From the NCBI RefSeq assembly GCF_017313765.1, contig NZ_JAFLNC010000005.1, forward strand, positions 62,001-126,000: 64,000 nucleotides of DNA, in the 5' to 3' direction. Origin of the DNA: Sneathiella sedimenti. GTDB lineage: Bacteria; Pseudomonadota; Alphaproteobacteria; Sneathiellales; Sneathiellaceae. Below are positions 56,941-64,000 of this stretch, piece by piece. The translations under genes and the position numbers were made by a program. Within the stretch, counting starts at the first letter, position 1. Each line of letters starts with the position of its first letter. The notes below the pieces were generated by a model, which saw only the letters and a program-made list of their open reading frames with translations, searched no databases and was not told where the DNA came from.

Positions 56941-57158
56941 TTTCGTGACCATTGGCGAAAATTATAGTTAATAAGAAAACGGGACGGCGTTGTACAAAAG
57001 CAACGATGAGCCGCGTTCTGGATCGGAATCAATAGAATCAGGCATCGGAATGAAGGGGCATCCACAAGCGCGCGATGAAAAGTTAGACTGGACGAACGCC
57101 CGTCACAATGCCATATTCCGGGCAAATAACTCAGTTCCTATTCAGTGAGAAGAGATAG

Positions 57159-57521
57159 ATGGCGACGATTGGCACAAGGCTGTTTACATGGTGGCGCGGC
57201 GAACAGGTCGGAGAGGACCAGTTCGGCAACCGCTATTACCGCGAAAAGGGCAAGCCGACGGGACCGACCGGGCGGGAGCGCCGCTGGGTAGTCTATAAAG
57301 GCAGGCCCGAGGCGTCGAAAGTCCCGCCTGCGTGGCACATCTGGCTTCATTACACGACGGACAACCTGCCAGACCAACAGGACCTGCCACAGGCTGACTG
57401 GCAGGAAGAGCATTTGCCTAATCTTACAGGGACGGAATTTGCCTATCGTCCGGACGGATCAATACTAAAGGGCGGCCCGCGCCAAAAGGGTACAGGCGAT
57501 TACCAAGCCTGGAAGCCGTAA
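57159..57521 (+). CDS. NADH:ubiquinone oxidoreductase accessory subunit NDUFA12
   Basis: The 120-residue protein has FTWWRGEQVGEDQFGNRYYREK near the start and RRWVVYKGRPEASKVPPAWHIWLHYTTD, both hallmarks of the NDUFA12/B17.2 accessory subunit of complex I, found in mitochondria and alphaproteobacteria. It binds the junction of the peripheral and membrane arms. The C terminus ends in a Lys/Pro-rich tail (KGTGDYQAWKP). The order NDUFA12 - mlaD - DUF2155 - aat - acc is conserved in the class. Start context: GAGAAGAGATAG just before ATG. Confidence 0.96.
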   Translation: MATIGTRLFTWWRGEQVGEDQFGNRYYREKGKPTGPTGRERRWVVYKGRPEASKVPPAWHIWLHYTTDNLPDQQDLPQADWQEEHLPNLTGTEFAYRPDGSILKGGPRQKGTGDYQAWKP

Positions 57522-57572
57522 ATAAGACGATTTCCTTGCGCCAGTTATTTCGCGCAAGCGGAGGAGGACTAA

Positions 57573-58034
57573 ATGAGCAGTAATATTGTGGAAACCGTCA
57601 TTGGCGCCGTGGTTCTGGCGTTTGCGACCATTTTCCTTGTCTTTGCCTACCGCACCGCGGACGTCAACACCGGAAGCGGCGGGATCAACCTCACGGCATC
57701 CTTTGACAATGTAGACGGACTGAGCGTCGGCAGCGATGTCCGCATGAGCGGGATCAAGGTCGGCGCCGTAACATCCCAGACGCTGGATCCCAAAACATAT
57801 CGCGCGATCCTGCGGATCAGCCTTGATGAAAGTATCGACCTGCCTGACGACAGTTCCGCCAAGATCACGTCAAGCAGCCTGCTCGGCAACAACTACCTGC
57901 AGCTGTCCCCAGGGGGATCCGACGACATGCTGAAGGATGGCGGCACCATTTCCTATACGCAAGGGGCCGTCAATATCCAGGATCTGATCGCCCAGGCGAT
58001 TTTCAGCAGCAGCAACAACGGCACCAAGAAATAG
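57573..58034 (+). CDS. mlaD: MlaD-family lipid-transport protein
   Basis: This 153-residue protein has one N-terminal membrane helix (about residues 5-27) and an MCE/MlaD domain: LTASFDNVDGLSVGSDVRMSGIKVGAVTSQTLDP and SSLLGNNYLQLSPGG. MlaD is the periplasmic hexamer of the Mla system that returns phospholipids from the outer to the inner membrane. The genes for the ATPase and permease (mlaEF) are not adjacent, a common arrangement in this class. It follows the NDUFA12 gene by 51 bases with a good ribosome site. Confidence 0.93.
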   Translation: MSSNIVETVIGAVVLAFATIFLVFAYRTADVNTGSGGINLTASFDNVDGLSVGSDVRMSGIKVGAVTSQTLDPKTYRAILRISLDESIDLPDDSSAKITSSSLLGNNYLQLSPGGSDDMLKDGGTISYTQGAVNIQDLIAQAIFSSSNNGTKK

Positions 58035-58075
58035 CCCGCCCACATGCTGTCTTACCTTTGTTGGGTCATTTGACA

Positions 58076-58516
58076 ATGTGGTTCCGCGTCTCAAACCGCC
58101 GCCGCTTCCGGCAACTCGCACTCCTGTCACTTCTCGGTCTTGTCGCGGTGAGCCTGCAGCCACGCCCTGGCAACGCGGCTGACTCGCTGGAAGGGGATAT
58201 TGTCATCCTGCGCGCCCTCGACAAGGTGACCGCGCGCACCAAGGATCTTTTCGTTCCCATCGACGAAACCGCTATTTTCGGGAGCCTTGCCGTTCGGCCA
58301 CGTAAATGCCTGAAGCGCCCGCCGGAAGAGCCGCCCGAAACCTCCGCATTTCTGGAAATCTCCGAAGTTAGGGTTGACGATGACAACCTGCCGCTCTTTA
58401 CCGGCTGGATGTTTGCGTCAAGCCCGGCGATCAACGCACTCGAGCATCCTGTCTATGATGTCTGGGTGATTGACTGCAAGATTTCGGCCCCCGTCACGCC
58501 GTCACCCAAGGAATAG
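58076..58516 (+). CDS. DUF2155 domain protein, exported
   Basis: The 146-residue protein (ATG 58076) has a signal peptide ending near GNAAD, then VILRALDKVTARTKDLFVPIDETAIFGSLAVRPRKCLKRPPEE and LFTGWMFASSPAINALEHPVYDVWVIDC, the full DUF2155 pattern. The two conserved Cys may form a disulfide. Function unknown; it always keeps company with mlaD and aat in alphaproteobacteria, hinting at an envelope role. A TTG start 6 codons earlier is less likely. Its 3' end overlaps the convergent aat gene by 64 bases. Confidence 0.88.
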   Translation: MWFRVSNRRRFRQLALLSLLGLVAVSLQPRPGNAADSLEGDIVILRALDKVTARTKDLFVPIDETAIFGSLAVRPRKCLKRPPEEPPETSAFLEISEVRVDDDNLPLFTGWMFASSPAINALEHPVYDVWVIDCKISAPVTPSPKE

Positions 58517-59103
58517 AAATTCCCCTTGTGTTGAAGGCCTTGTTTCAGCCGGGCGAGATAGTCCAGCCGGCTGATTTCCGTCGCGCCGAAGGTTGCAAGA
58601 TGCGGGTTCATAAACTGCGCGTCCAAAAGCGTGAATCCCCCGCGGATCAACCGTGCGACAAGATAGACAAGCGCAATCTTGCTGGCGTCCGTCACCCGCG
58701 TGAACATGCTTTCCCCGCAAAAGACGCTTTCAAACGCAAGGCCGTACAAGCCGCCGGCGAGTTCATCCCCGTCCCAGCATTCCACGCTATGGGCATAGCC
58801 CATGTCATGCAGCTCACCATAGCGTTCCAGAATGATGTCGTTGATCCAGGTATCTTCCCGGTCGCCACGCGGTGACGCGCATTCGCGTATGACCTGCCGA
58901 AACGCCGTATCCACGGTCACCCTAAAGGGCATCTTGCGAATGGTTTTCGCCAGCCGTTTCGGGACATGAAAGGCGTCAAGCGGAAAAATCCCCCGCCGTT
59001 CGGGCTCAACCCAGTAAAGATCGGTATCCTCCGCGCTATCCGCCATCGGGAAAACCCCGATGCGGTAGGCGGCCAAAATGGTCTCCGCGGTGAGTGACGT
59101 CAT
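58453..59103 (-). CDS. aat: Leucyl/phenylalanyl-tRNA--protein transferase
   Basis: This 216-residue enzyme adds Leu or Phe to N-terminal Lys or Arg of proteins, marking them for ClpAP (N-degron pathway). Conserved segments: AYRIGVFPMAD, WVEPERRGIFPLDAFHVPKRL, AHSVECWDGDELAGGLYGLAFESVFCGESMFTR and LLDAQFMNPHLATFGATEISR. It leads into accC 12 bases downstream of its start on the same strand orientation (accC-aat order). The 3' ends of aat and the DUF2155 gene overlap by 64 bases, both reading frames being conserved families. Confidence 0.95.
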   Translation of the reverse strand: MTSLTAETILAAYRIGVFPMADSAEDTDLYWVEPERRGIFPLDAFHVPKRLAKTIRKMPFRVTVDTAFRQVIRECASPRGDREDTWINDIILERYGELHDMGYAHSVECWDGDELAGGLYGLAFESVFCGESMFTRVTDASKIALVYLVARLIRGGFTLLDAQFMNPHLATFGATEISRLDYLARLKQGLQHKGNFYSLGDGVTGAEILQSITQTS

Positions 59104-59115
59104 CTCATTCGCGAA

Positions 59116-60456
59116 CTAGCGCGTGGCAATGAACTTTTCCAGCCAGTGAATATCATATTGGCCGTCGCGGAATTCCGGATTATGGATGATTTCCTGATGC
59201 AGCGGCAGTGTCGTCTTGATGCCACTCACAACAAATTCCTCAAGCGCACGATTGAGCCGCAGGAGGCATTCCTCACGGGTTGCCGCATGAATGATCAGCT
59301 TGGCAATCAGGCTGTCGTAATAGGGCGGGATATTATAGCCGGTATACAGCGCACTATCGACACGAACCCCCAAACCACCCGGGACATGAAACTCCGTTAC
59401 CGGGCCGGGGCTGGCGGCGAAGGTCTTTGGATCCTCGGCCGTTACGCGGCATTCGATCGCATGGCCGGAAAATTTGATGTCTTCCTGCTTGAGATCCAGC
59501 GGATAGCCCGCCGCGACATTGATCTGCGCCTGAACGAGGTCAATCCCGGTAATCATTTCGGTAACCGGATGCTCCACCTGCAGGCGGGTATTCATCTCGA
59601 TGAAATAGAACTCGTCATTCTCGAACAGGAACTCGATCGTGCCGACACCTTCATAGCGCATATCACGGATAGCATCGGAGACCGTCTTGCCGATCCGCGC
59701 GCGAAGTTCGGGGGTGATGGCGGGTGAGGGGCTCTCCTCAAGCGCTTTCTGGTGCCGCCGCTGCAGCGAGCAGTCGCGTTCTCCCAGATGCACCACATTG
59801 CCTTGGCCATCGGCCAGGATCTGCACCTCGATATGGCGCGGGCCGCTCAGGTATTTCTCCATATAGACCGCGTCATTCCCGAAGGCGAGTTTCGCTTCCG
59901 AGCGGGCGGAGGAAAACGCCTCTGACAACGCTTCCTTGTTCACCGCCACCTTCATGCCACGCCCGCCGCCGCCAGCGGAAGCCTTGATAATCACGGGATA
60001 GCCCATATTCCCCGCTTCCCGCTCCGCATCAGCGAGGGTTTCGACTTCACCTTCCGATCCCGGCACGCAGGGCACGCCAAGCTTGCGCATGGTTTCTTTG
60101 GCCGTGATCTTGTCGCCCATCATGCGGATATGATCGGCGGACGGGCCGATAAACTTGATTCCGTGGGCGGTGACGATATCGACGAACTTCGCATTCTCGG
60201 ACAGGAAGCCATAACCCGGATGAATGGCATCCGCATTGGTCACTTCCGCCGCGGCGATGATGGAGGGGATATTCAAATAGCTTTCAGTCGAGCTCGGCGG
60301 ACCGATACACACGCTTTCGTCAGCAAGGCGGACATGCATGGCGTTCGCATCGGCGGAGGAATGCACCGCCACCGTCTTGATCCCCATTTCGCGGCAGGCG
60401 CGATGGATCCGGAGGGCGATTTCGCCGCGATTGGCAATCAGGATTTTTTCAAACAT
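59116..60456 (-). CDS. accC: Acetyl-CoA carboxylase, biotin carboxylase subunit
   Basis: This 446-residue ATP-grasp enzyme carboxylates the biotin on AccB, the committed step of fatty-acid synthesis. Motifs: [21 protein letters not shown] at the N terminus, [16 protein letters not shown] site [13 protein letters not shown], metal/bicarbonate site [16 protein letters not shown], and the C-terminal [10 protein letters not shown]. It follows accB by 15 bases, the standard accBC pair. Confidence 0.98.
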   Translation of the reverse strand: MFEKILIANRGEIALRIHRACREMGIKTVAVHSSADANAMHVRLADESVCIGPPSSTESYLNIPSIIAAAEVTNADAIHPGYGFLSENAKFVDIVTAHGIKFIGPSADHIRMMGDKITAKETMRKLGVPCVPGSEGEVETLADAEREAGNMGYPVIIKASAGGGGRGMKVAVNKEALSEAFSSARSEAKLAFGNDAVYMEKYLSGPRHIEVQILADGQGNVVHLGERDCSLQRRHQKALEESPSPAITPELRARIGKTVSDAIRDMRYEGVGTIEFLFENDEFYFIEMNTRLQVEHPVTEMITGIDLVQAQINVAAGYPLDLKQEDIKFSGHAIECRVTAEDPKTFAASPGPVTEFHVPGGLGVRVDSALYTGYNIPPYYDSLIAKLIIHAATREECLLRLNRALEEFVVSGIKTTLPLHQEIIHNPEFRDGQYDIHWLEKFIATR

Positions 60457-60471
60457 CGAACCTACTGTCGT

Positions 60472-60927
60472 TTATTCAATAATCGCGAGGGGCTGGCCGT
60501 ACTCAACCGGCTCTTCATTGCCGACCAGGATTTCGATGACCTTGCCCGATTTCGGGGCGGCAATCGGGTTCATTGTTTTCATCGCCTCGACAATGAGGAG
60601 GGTCTGACCCTCGCTGATCATGTCGCCGGGCCGCACGAACGGTGCCGAGCCGGGCTCCGGCGAAAGATAGACTGTGCCGACCATCGGGGATTTGACGGCG
60701 CCGGGATGGCTGCTGGCATCAGGTGCCGCCGCTGCCGGTGCGGCGGCTGGGGCCGCAACCGGTGCGGCGGGAATAACGGTCTGGATGGCTTCCGACGCGG
60801 CGGAAGATCCCCGCGACACCCGCAGGCGATGGTCGCCATTCTCTATTTCAATTTCCCCCAGGCCGGTTTCGTTCATGATCTCGGCCAGGTCCCGGATCGC
60901 CTTTTTGTCGATGTTAAGTTTATTCAT
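60472..60927 (-). CDS. accB: Acetyl-CoA carboxylase, biotin carboxyl carrier protein
   Basis: A 151-residue carrier with the biotinylation motif VEAMKTMN (the Lys receives biotin), an N-terminal segment (IRDLAEIMNETGLGEIEIE) and an Ala/Pro linker (about residues 48-72). ATG 60927 begins MNKLNIDKK; a TTG three codons earlier also fits the frame. It passes carboxyl groups from AccC to AccAD. aroQ lies 21 bases upstream on the same strand, so aroQ-accB-accC is probably one transcript. Confidence 0.97.
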   Translation of the reverse strand: MNKLNIDKKAIRDLAEIMNETGLGEIEIENGDHRLRVSRGSSAASEAIQTVIPAAPVAAPAAAPAAAAPDASSHPGAVKSPMVGTVYLSPEPGSAPFVRPGDMISEGQTLLIVEAMKTMNPIAAPKSGKVIEILVGNEEPVEYGQPLAIIE

Positions 60928-60948
60928 AATGTCCAAGTCTCGGTTACT

Positions 60949-61386
60949 TTAATCAATCAGGTCGGCAAGCGCGTCGAGGGCCAGCCCATAGCCTTTTGCC
61001 CCAAATCCGCAGATAACACCAGCGGCAACGGGCGAAATATAGCTGTGATGGCGAAATTCTTCACGCGAAAAGATGTTTGACAGATGCACTTCCACCACCG
61101 GCAGGCCACAGGCCTTGATCGCATCATGAAGCGCGACGGAGGTATGGGTATAGGCGGCCGCGTTCAGGATGATGCCGCTGTGGCTAGCGCCCGCACGCTG
61201 GATCGCATCCACAAGGTCGCCTTCGCTATTGCTCTGGAAGAAGACAGTCTCGATGCCGATCTTGTCGCCATGGGCGCGGGTTTGCTCCTCGATGTCCTTG
61301 AGCGTCGTGGACCCGTAAATCTCCGGCTCCCGCTTGCCCAGCAGGTTCAGGTTCGGACCGTTGATGACAATTACTGACTTACCCAT
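60949..61386 (-). CDS. aroQ: 3-dehydroquinate dehydratase, type II
   Basis: This 145-residue enzyme dehydrates 3-dehydroquinate in the shikimate pathway. Type II features: [22 protein letters not shown] (catalytic Tyr and Arg loop), [64 protein letters not shown]. It heads the aroQ-accBC group, an arrangement common in alphaproteobacteria. No regulator binding site is recognised upstream. Confidence 0.97.
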   Translation of the reverse strand: MGKSVIVINGPNLNLLGKREPEIYGSTTLKDIEEQTRAHGDKIGIETVFFQSNSEGDLVDAIQRAGASHSGIILNAAAYTHTSVALHDAIKACGLPVVEVHLSNIFSREEFRHHSYISPVAAGVICGFGAKGYGLALDALADLID

Positions 61387-61575
61387 ACATTCCCCCGCAA
61401 CTTCCCGTGCGAACAGGCCTCTCAGCCAAACTGCCCCCTTATACAGAAGTCTTTAACAAGTTTAAAGCAATCGTGAAAATTAGTCGATGAAGGAGTGGGG
61501 AGTAGGGGGATTGATTTCCGTGATAAGAGCCTTAACTTTATACTCCTGCTCCTTTTCCGTTTCTTGAAAGTCACA

Positions 61576-62331
61576 ATGAAAGCAACGCGCAGAATACTTT
61601 TAGTCGGTCTATGCGCAGTGCTGCTGTTTGGCCTGCCGCAGATGCTGTCGGTCGCGGCGGGAAATTCGTCGGAGGCAACAAGCTGGTCCTCCGCCCGGCG
61701 AGATGCAAGCGGGCTGTCACCGGCGCCCGAAACCCACACTGATGCAATCATCCAGGTCTTTGGCGCTCGTACTTGGGGCTGGCGCGGGAATTTCGCCATC
61801 CATACCTGGATTTCCATGAAACGCGAGAGCGCGAACAGCTATGACCGCTATGAGGTGATCGGCTGGCGGGCGCGACATGGCGGCAACGCGCTGGTAAAAA
61901 GTCGCGGCGCACCCGATAATCACTGGTTCGGCAATGCACCGGAAGTCCTCGCCACCGTTAAAGGGCCCGCGGCTGAAAAGCTGATGAACCGGATCGAGGC
62001 GGCGATCGAGAGCTATCCGCATAAATATGATTATCGCGTCTGGCCCGGCCCCAACTCCAACAGCTTTATTGGCCATATAGGCCGCGCGGTACCGGAACTT
62101 GCACTCGATCTGCCACCAACCGCTATCGGCAAGGATTACATCTCCGGCGGTGTCCCGTTTGGCAGCGCCGTGAGCGGGCGAGGGGTTCAGTTTTCAGTTT
62201 TGGGGTACGGCGGTTTCACGGCCAGCCCAGTGGAAGGAGTGGAACTGCATCTACTCGGACTTACCCTCGGTCTCGATGTCGATGACGCCGCGCTCAAGCT
62301 GCCGGGATTCGGCCGGGTCGAGCTGTTCTAG
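61576..62331 (+). CDS. DUF3750 domain protein, exported
   Basis: The 251-residue protein from ATG 61576 has a signal or anchor segment (ILLVGLCAVLLFGLPQML) and the DUF3750 core: VFGARTWGWRGNFAIHTWISMKR and PHKYDYRVWPGPNSNSFIGHIGR, where several His and Tyr are invariant. Family function unknown; a papain-like or hydrolytic fold has been suggested for related sequences, but I cannot verify that here. The frame is open to the left to 61495 without conservation. Its stop overlaps the convergent marR-type gene by 4 bases. Confidence 0.8.
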   Translation: MKATRRILLVGLCAVLLFGLPQMLSVAAGNSSEATSWSSARRDASGLSPAPETHTDAIIQVFGARTWGWRGNFAIHTWISMKRESANSYDRYEVIGWRARHGGNALVKSRGAPDNHWFGNAPEVLATVKGPAAEKLMNRIEAAIESYPHKYDYRVWPGPNSNSFIGHIGRAVPELALDLPPTAIGKDYISGGVPFGSAVSGRGVQFSVLGYGGFTASPVEGVELHLLGLTLGLDVDDAALKLPGFGRVELF

Positions 62332-62822
62332 CCTTCCTGAAGGTCCTCCGCCGTCGCATCGAGGCGGTTCAGGAAATTATCAAGCTGCTCAATCTCCTCC
62401 GGGCTGAACTCGGCGAGGAGCTGGTTTTCATAGTCCTGCGCGAGCGGAATGATCTCCGCGAGGGTCGATTGACCCGCCTGTGTAAGGAACAGCGCGGCGG
62501 AGCGTCGGTCCCCCTCCACTGTGCGTTTCTCCAGGCGGCCCGATTTTACGAGCCGTTCCACCGCCCGGCTGATGCTGACCTTGTCGAGGGAGGCGAGCGG
62601 GGCAATCTCGCGCGCAGTCAGGCCGGGATTGGAGCCCAGCAACGCCACAATCCGCCATTCCGCGATGGTCAGGTCGAACAGGGCGGAGTATTTCGCCGCG
62701 AGGCTGCGGCTGATCATCCCGGATAACTTGGTCAGCCGGTAGGGAAGGAACCGGGGCAGATAGAGAGTGCGTTGCATTTCATTCATCGAAACGGCCTTGA
62801 CATTATTCAGTACCCGATCCAT
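62328..62822 (-). CDS. MarR-family transcriptional regulator
   Basis: A 164-residue winged-helix regulator: LPYRLTKLSGMISRSLAAKYSALFDLTIAEWRIVALLGSNPGLTAREIA, recognition helix SLDKVSISRAVERLVKSGRLEKRTVEGDRRSAALFLTQAG. It is divergent from hppD, with a 7-2-7 palindrome between them, so it probably senses an aromatic compound and controls tyrosine breakdown. The start may instead be the ATG at 62786 (MNEMQRTLYL), which has AAGG eight bases upstream; the one used here has no clear ribosome site. Confidence 0.9.
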   Translation of the reverse strand: MDRVLNNVKAVSMNEMQRTLYLPRFLPYRLTKLSGMISRSLAAKYSALFDLTIAEWRIVALLGSNPGLTAREIAPLASLDKVSISRAVERLVKSGRLEKRTVEGDRRSAALFLTQAGQSTLAEIIPLAQDYENQLLAEFSPEEIEQLDNFLNRLDATAEDLQEG

Positions 62823-62834
62823 TTTACGGATTAA

Positions 62835-62850
62835 AGTTTCAAATGAAACT
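62835..62850. promoter_or_regulatory. Operator palindrome between the MarR gene and hppD
   Basis: AGTTTCA (62835-62841) and TGAAACT (62844-62850) form a perfect palindrome with a 2-base centre, 23 bases before the hppD start and 12 bases before the outer MarR start. MarR proteins bind palindromes of about this size between divergent targets. Confidence 0.65.
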
Positions 62851-62873
62851 ACTTTCTGACCGGAGGGATCGAT

Positions 62874-63932
62874 ATGGCTGATTTATGGGACAATCCGATG
62901 GAAACTGACGGCTTCGAATTCGTCGAATATGCCGCGCCGGACCCGGAGGCCTTGGGCAAGCTGTTTATCTCGATGGGCTTTCGTCCGGTGGCAAAGCATC
63001 GCTCCAAGGATGTGACCCTCTACCGTCAGGGGGATGTCAATTTCATTGTCAATGCCGAGCCCAACAGCTTCGCCCAGTCCTTCGCCCGCATTCACGGGCC
63101 CTGCGCCTGCGCCATGGCATTCCGGGTAAAGAACGCGGCGAAGGCCATCAAGCGCGCGGAGGAACTCGGCGCCTGGGTCGTACCGTCGGACGCGGGACCG
63201 ATGGAGTTGAATATTCCGGCAATCAAGGGAATCGGGGATTCGCTTATCTATCTTGTGGATCGTTATGGCGACAAGGGCACCATTTATGATGTGGATTTCC
63301 TCCCCATTGAGGGAGAGGAACGCCATCCCGCGGGGAACGGCCTCACCTATATCGATCACCTGACCCATAATGTCCATCGCGGGCGCATGGCCGAATGGTC
63401 GGAATTCTATGAGCGCCTGTTCAATTTCCGGGAAATTCGCTATTTCGACATCGAGGGCAAGCTGACGGGCCTGAAAAGCAAGGCGATGACGAGCCCGTGC
63501 GGCAAGATCCGCATCCCGATCAACGAAAGCTCTGACGACAAATCGCAGATTCAGGAATATCTCAATGCCTATCATGGCGAGGGGATCCAGCATATCGCCC
63601 TCGGCACCAATGATATTTACTCGACCGTCTCGGCCATGCGCGAGACAGGCACGCTGTTTCAGGAAACGCCTGACACCTATTTTGAACAGATAGATAGCCG
63701 TGTGAAATACCACGGCGAGGATGTCGAAAAGCTCAAGGCGTTACAGATCCTGATCGACGGCGCACCTACGGAGGGGCAGGGCCTCCTGCTCCAGATATTC
63801 ACCCAGAATGTGATCGGCCCGATTTTCTTCGAGATTATCCAGAGAAAGGGCAACGAAGGGTTCGGCGAGGGCAATTTCCAGGCCCTTTTCGAATCAATCG
63901 AGCTCGACCAGATCCGCCGGGGTGTTATCTAA
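62874..63932 (+). CDS. hppD: 4-hydroxyphenylpyruvate dioxygenase
   Basis: A 352-residue Fe(II) enzyme that turns 4-hydroxyphenylpyruvate into homogentisate in tyrosine breakdown. Metal ligands: His162 in YIDHLTHNV, His240 in GIQHIALGTND and Glu320 in GPIFFEIIQRKG. The N-terminal vicinal-oxygen-chelate half (residues 10-150) is present and lacks metal ligands, as usual. Length matches bacterial HPPD. CGGAGGGA provides the ribosome site. It is divergent from a MarR regulator with a palindrome between. Confidence 0.96.
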   Translation: MADLWDNPMETDGFEFVEYAAPDPEALGKLFISMGFRPVAKHRSKDVTLYRQGDVNFIVNAEPNSFAQSFARIHGPCACAMAFRVKNAAKAIKRAEELGAWVVPSDAGPMELNIPAIKGIGDSLIYLVDRYGDKGTIYDVDFLPIEGEERHPAGNGLTYIDHLTHNVHRGRMAEWSEFYERLFNFREIRYFDIEGKLTGLKSKAMTSPCGKIRIPINESSDDKSQIQEYLNAYHGEGIQHIALGTNDIYSTVSAMRETGTLFQETPDTYFEQIDSRVKYHGEDVEKLKALQILIDGAPTEGQGLLLQIFTQNVIGPIFFEIIQRKGNEGFGEGNFQALFESIELDQIRRGVI

Positions 63933-63940
63933 AGGCTGTA

Positions 63941-64000
63941 TCAGGATTTATTTTTATCCGCCTGTTCGGCTGACTCCCGTGCCGCCGCGATAAGCGCCTG
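63941..64000 (-). CDS. C-terminal tail of a minus-strand gene (cut off)
   Basis: The minus strand reads QALIAAARESAEQADKNKS and then TGA at 63943-63941; the gene continues beyond the right edge. The tail is helical, Ala-rich and ends in Lys/Asn. The 8-base gap to the convergent hppD stop fits a real gene end, but no family can be assigned from 19 residues. Confidence 0.45.
   Translation of the reverse strand, partial: QALIAAARESAEQADKNKS

Larger units (their letters stand above)
56711..57158. other. Divergent intergenic region nrdJ/NDUFA12
   Basis: The 448 bases hold the nrdJ promoter and, at the right, that of the NDUFA12 gene. Candidate NrdR boxes at 56818-56833, 56894-56909 and 56925-56940 are listed separately. 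I looked for a B12-box (GCCACTG or its complement) on both strands and saw none, so a cobalamin riboswitch is not supported. No small gene is recognised. Confidence 0.6.

Noticed and set aside
56711-57158. Cobalamin riboswitch ahead of the B12-dependent reductase
   Set aside because: No B12-box sequence was found on either strand and no typical multi-stem layout was apparent.
60130-61080. Open frame of 316 codons opposite accC, accB and aroQ
   Set aside because: It runs across three conserved genes and their gaps on the other strand, and its sequence is low in complexity.

Overview
The window reads as ordinary chromosome of an alphaproteobacterium with moderately high GC. The evidence is the set of lineage-typical genes: an NDUFA12-type complex I subunit, the DnaA-related regulator HdaA, a plant-type (class II) DAHP synthase, a two-domain citramalate synthase, a B12-dependent ribonucleotide reductase of about 1,220 residues and a PAS_5-type protein. 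Order-level placement (Rhodospirillales or a marine relative) is a guess. I see no prophage, insertion sequence, CRISPR array, tRNA or rRNA.

Layout. (1) 1-8254 is a catabolic and transport block. It holds a cut-off M20-type carbamoyl-amino-acid hydrolase, a complete ABC importer (ATPase, two permeases, NMT1-type binding protein), an AllA-like cupin, a dihydropyrimidinase and a nitrilase-type beta-ureidopropionase. Together these look like reductive pyrimidine (or hydantoin) breakdown, with a near-perfect RutR-type operator in the divergent promoter. (2) 8264-14426 is a more variable stretch: two tandem DMT transporters with a shared upstream element, a 2-oxoglutarate oxygenase, a crotonase, a UDG-like protein and two lipoproteins. 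(3) 14436-24521 holds gph, glmU-glmS (UDP-GlcNAc supply), cyclopropane synthase, a CDF metal exporter paired with a PAS protein, gabD and gor. (4) 24666-37092 is a long plus-strand run: DAHP synthase, nicotinate phosphoribosyltransferase-like, MFS, nadE, gltX, cysS, cimA, trmJ, an alpha/beta hydrolase and rpsD. (5) 37160-51010 is a conserved block of purMN, DUF2066, CDP-alcohol transferase, PerM, hdaA, SDR, DUF2147, ppk-ppx, rnd and aspS. (6) 51141-63932 holds an EAL/degenerate-GGDEF protein, nrdJ, ndufa12-mlaD-DUF2155, aat-accC-accB-aroQ, DUF3750, and a MarR regulator divergent from hppD. A gene tail enters at the right edge.

Most genes are core and recognisable. The best leads are regulatory: the RutR-like palindrome at 7319, a hairpin or operator conserved upstream of both DMT genes, NrdR-like boxes upstream of nrdJ, a 7-2-7 palindrome between marR and hppD, and a bulged hairpin ahead of DAHP synthase. 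Protein-level oddities include an SDR lacking the catalytic Tyr and Lys, a diguanylate-cyclase domain with a ruined active site, and a CDP-alcohol transferase with Lys in place of the motif Arg. I found no convincing wholly new multi-gene system.
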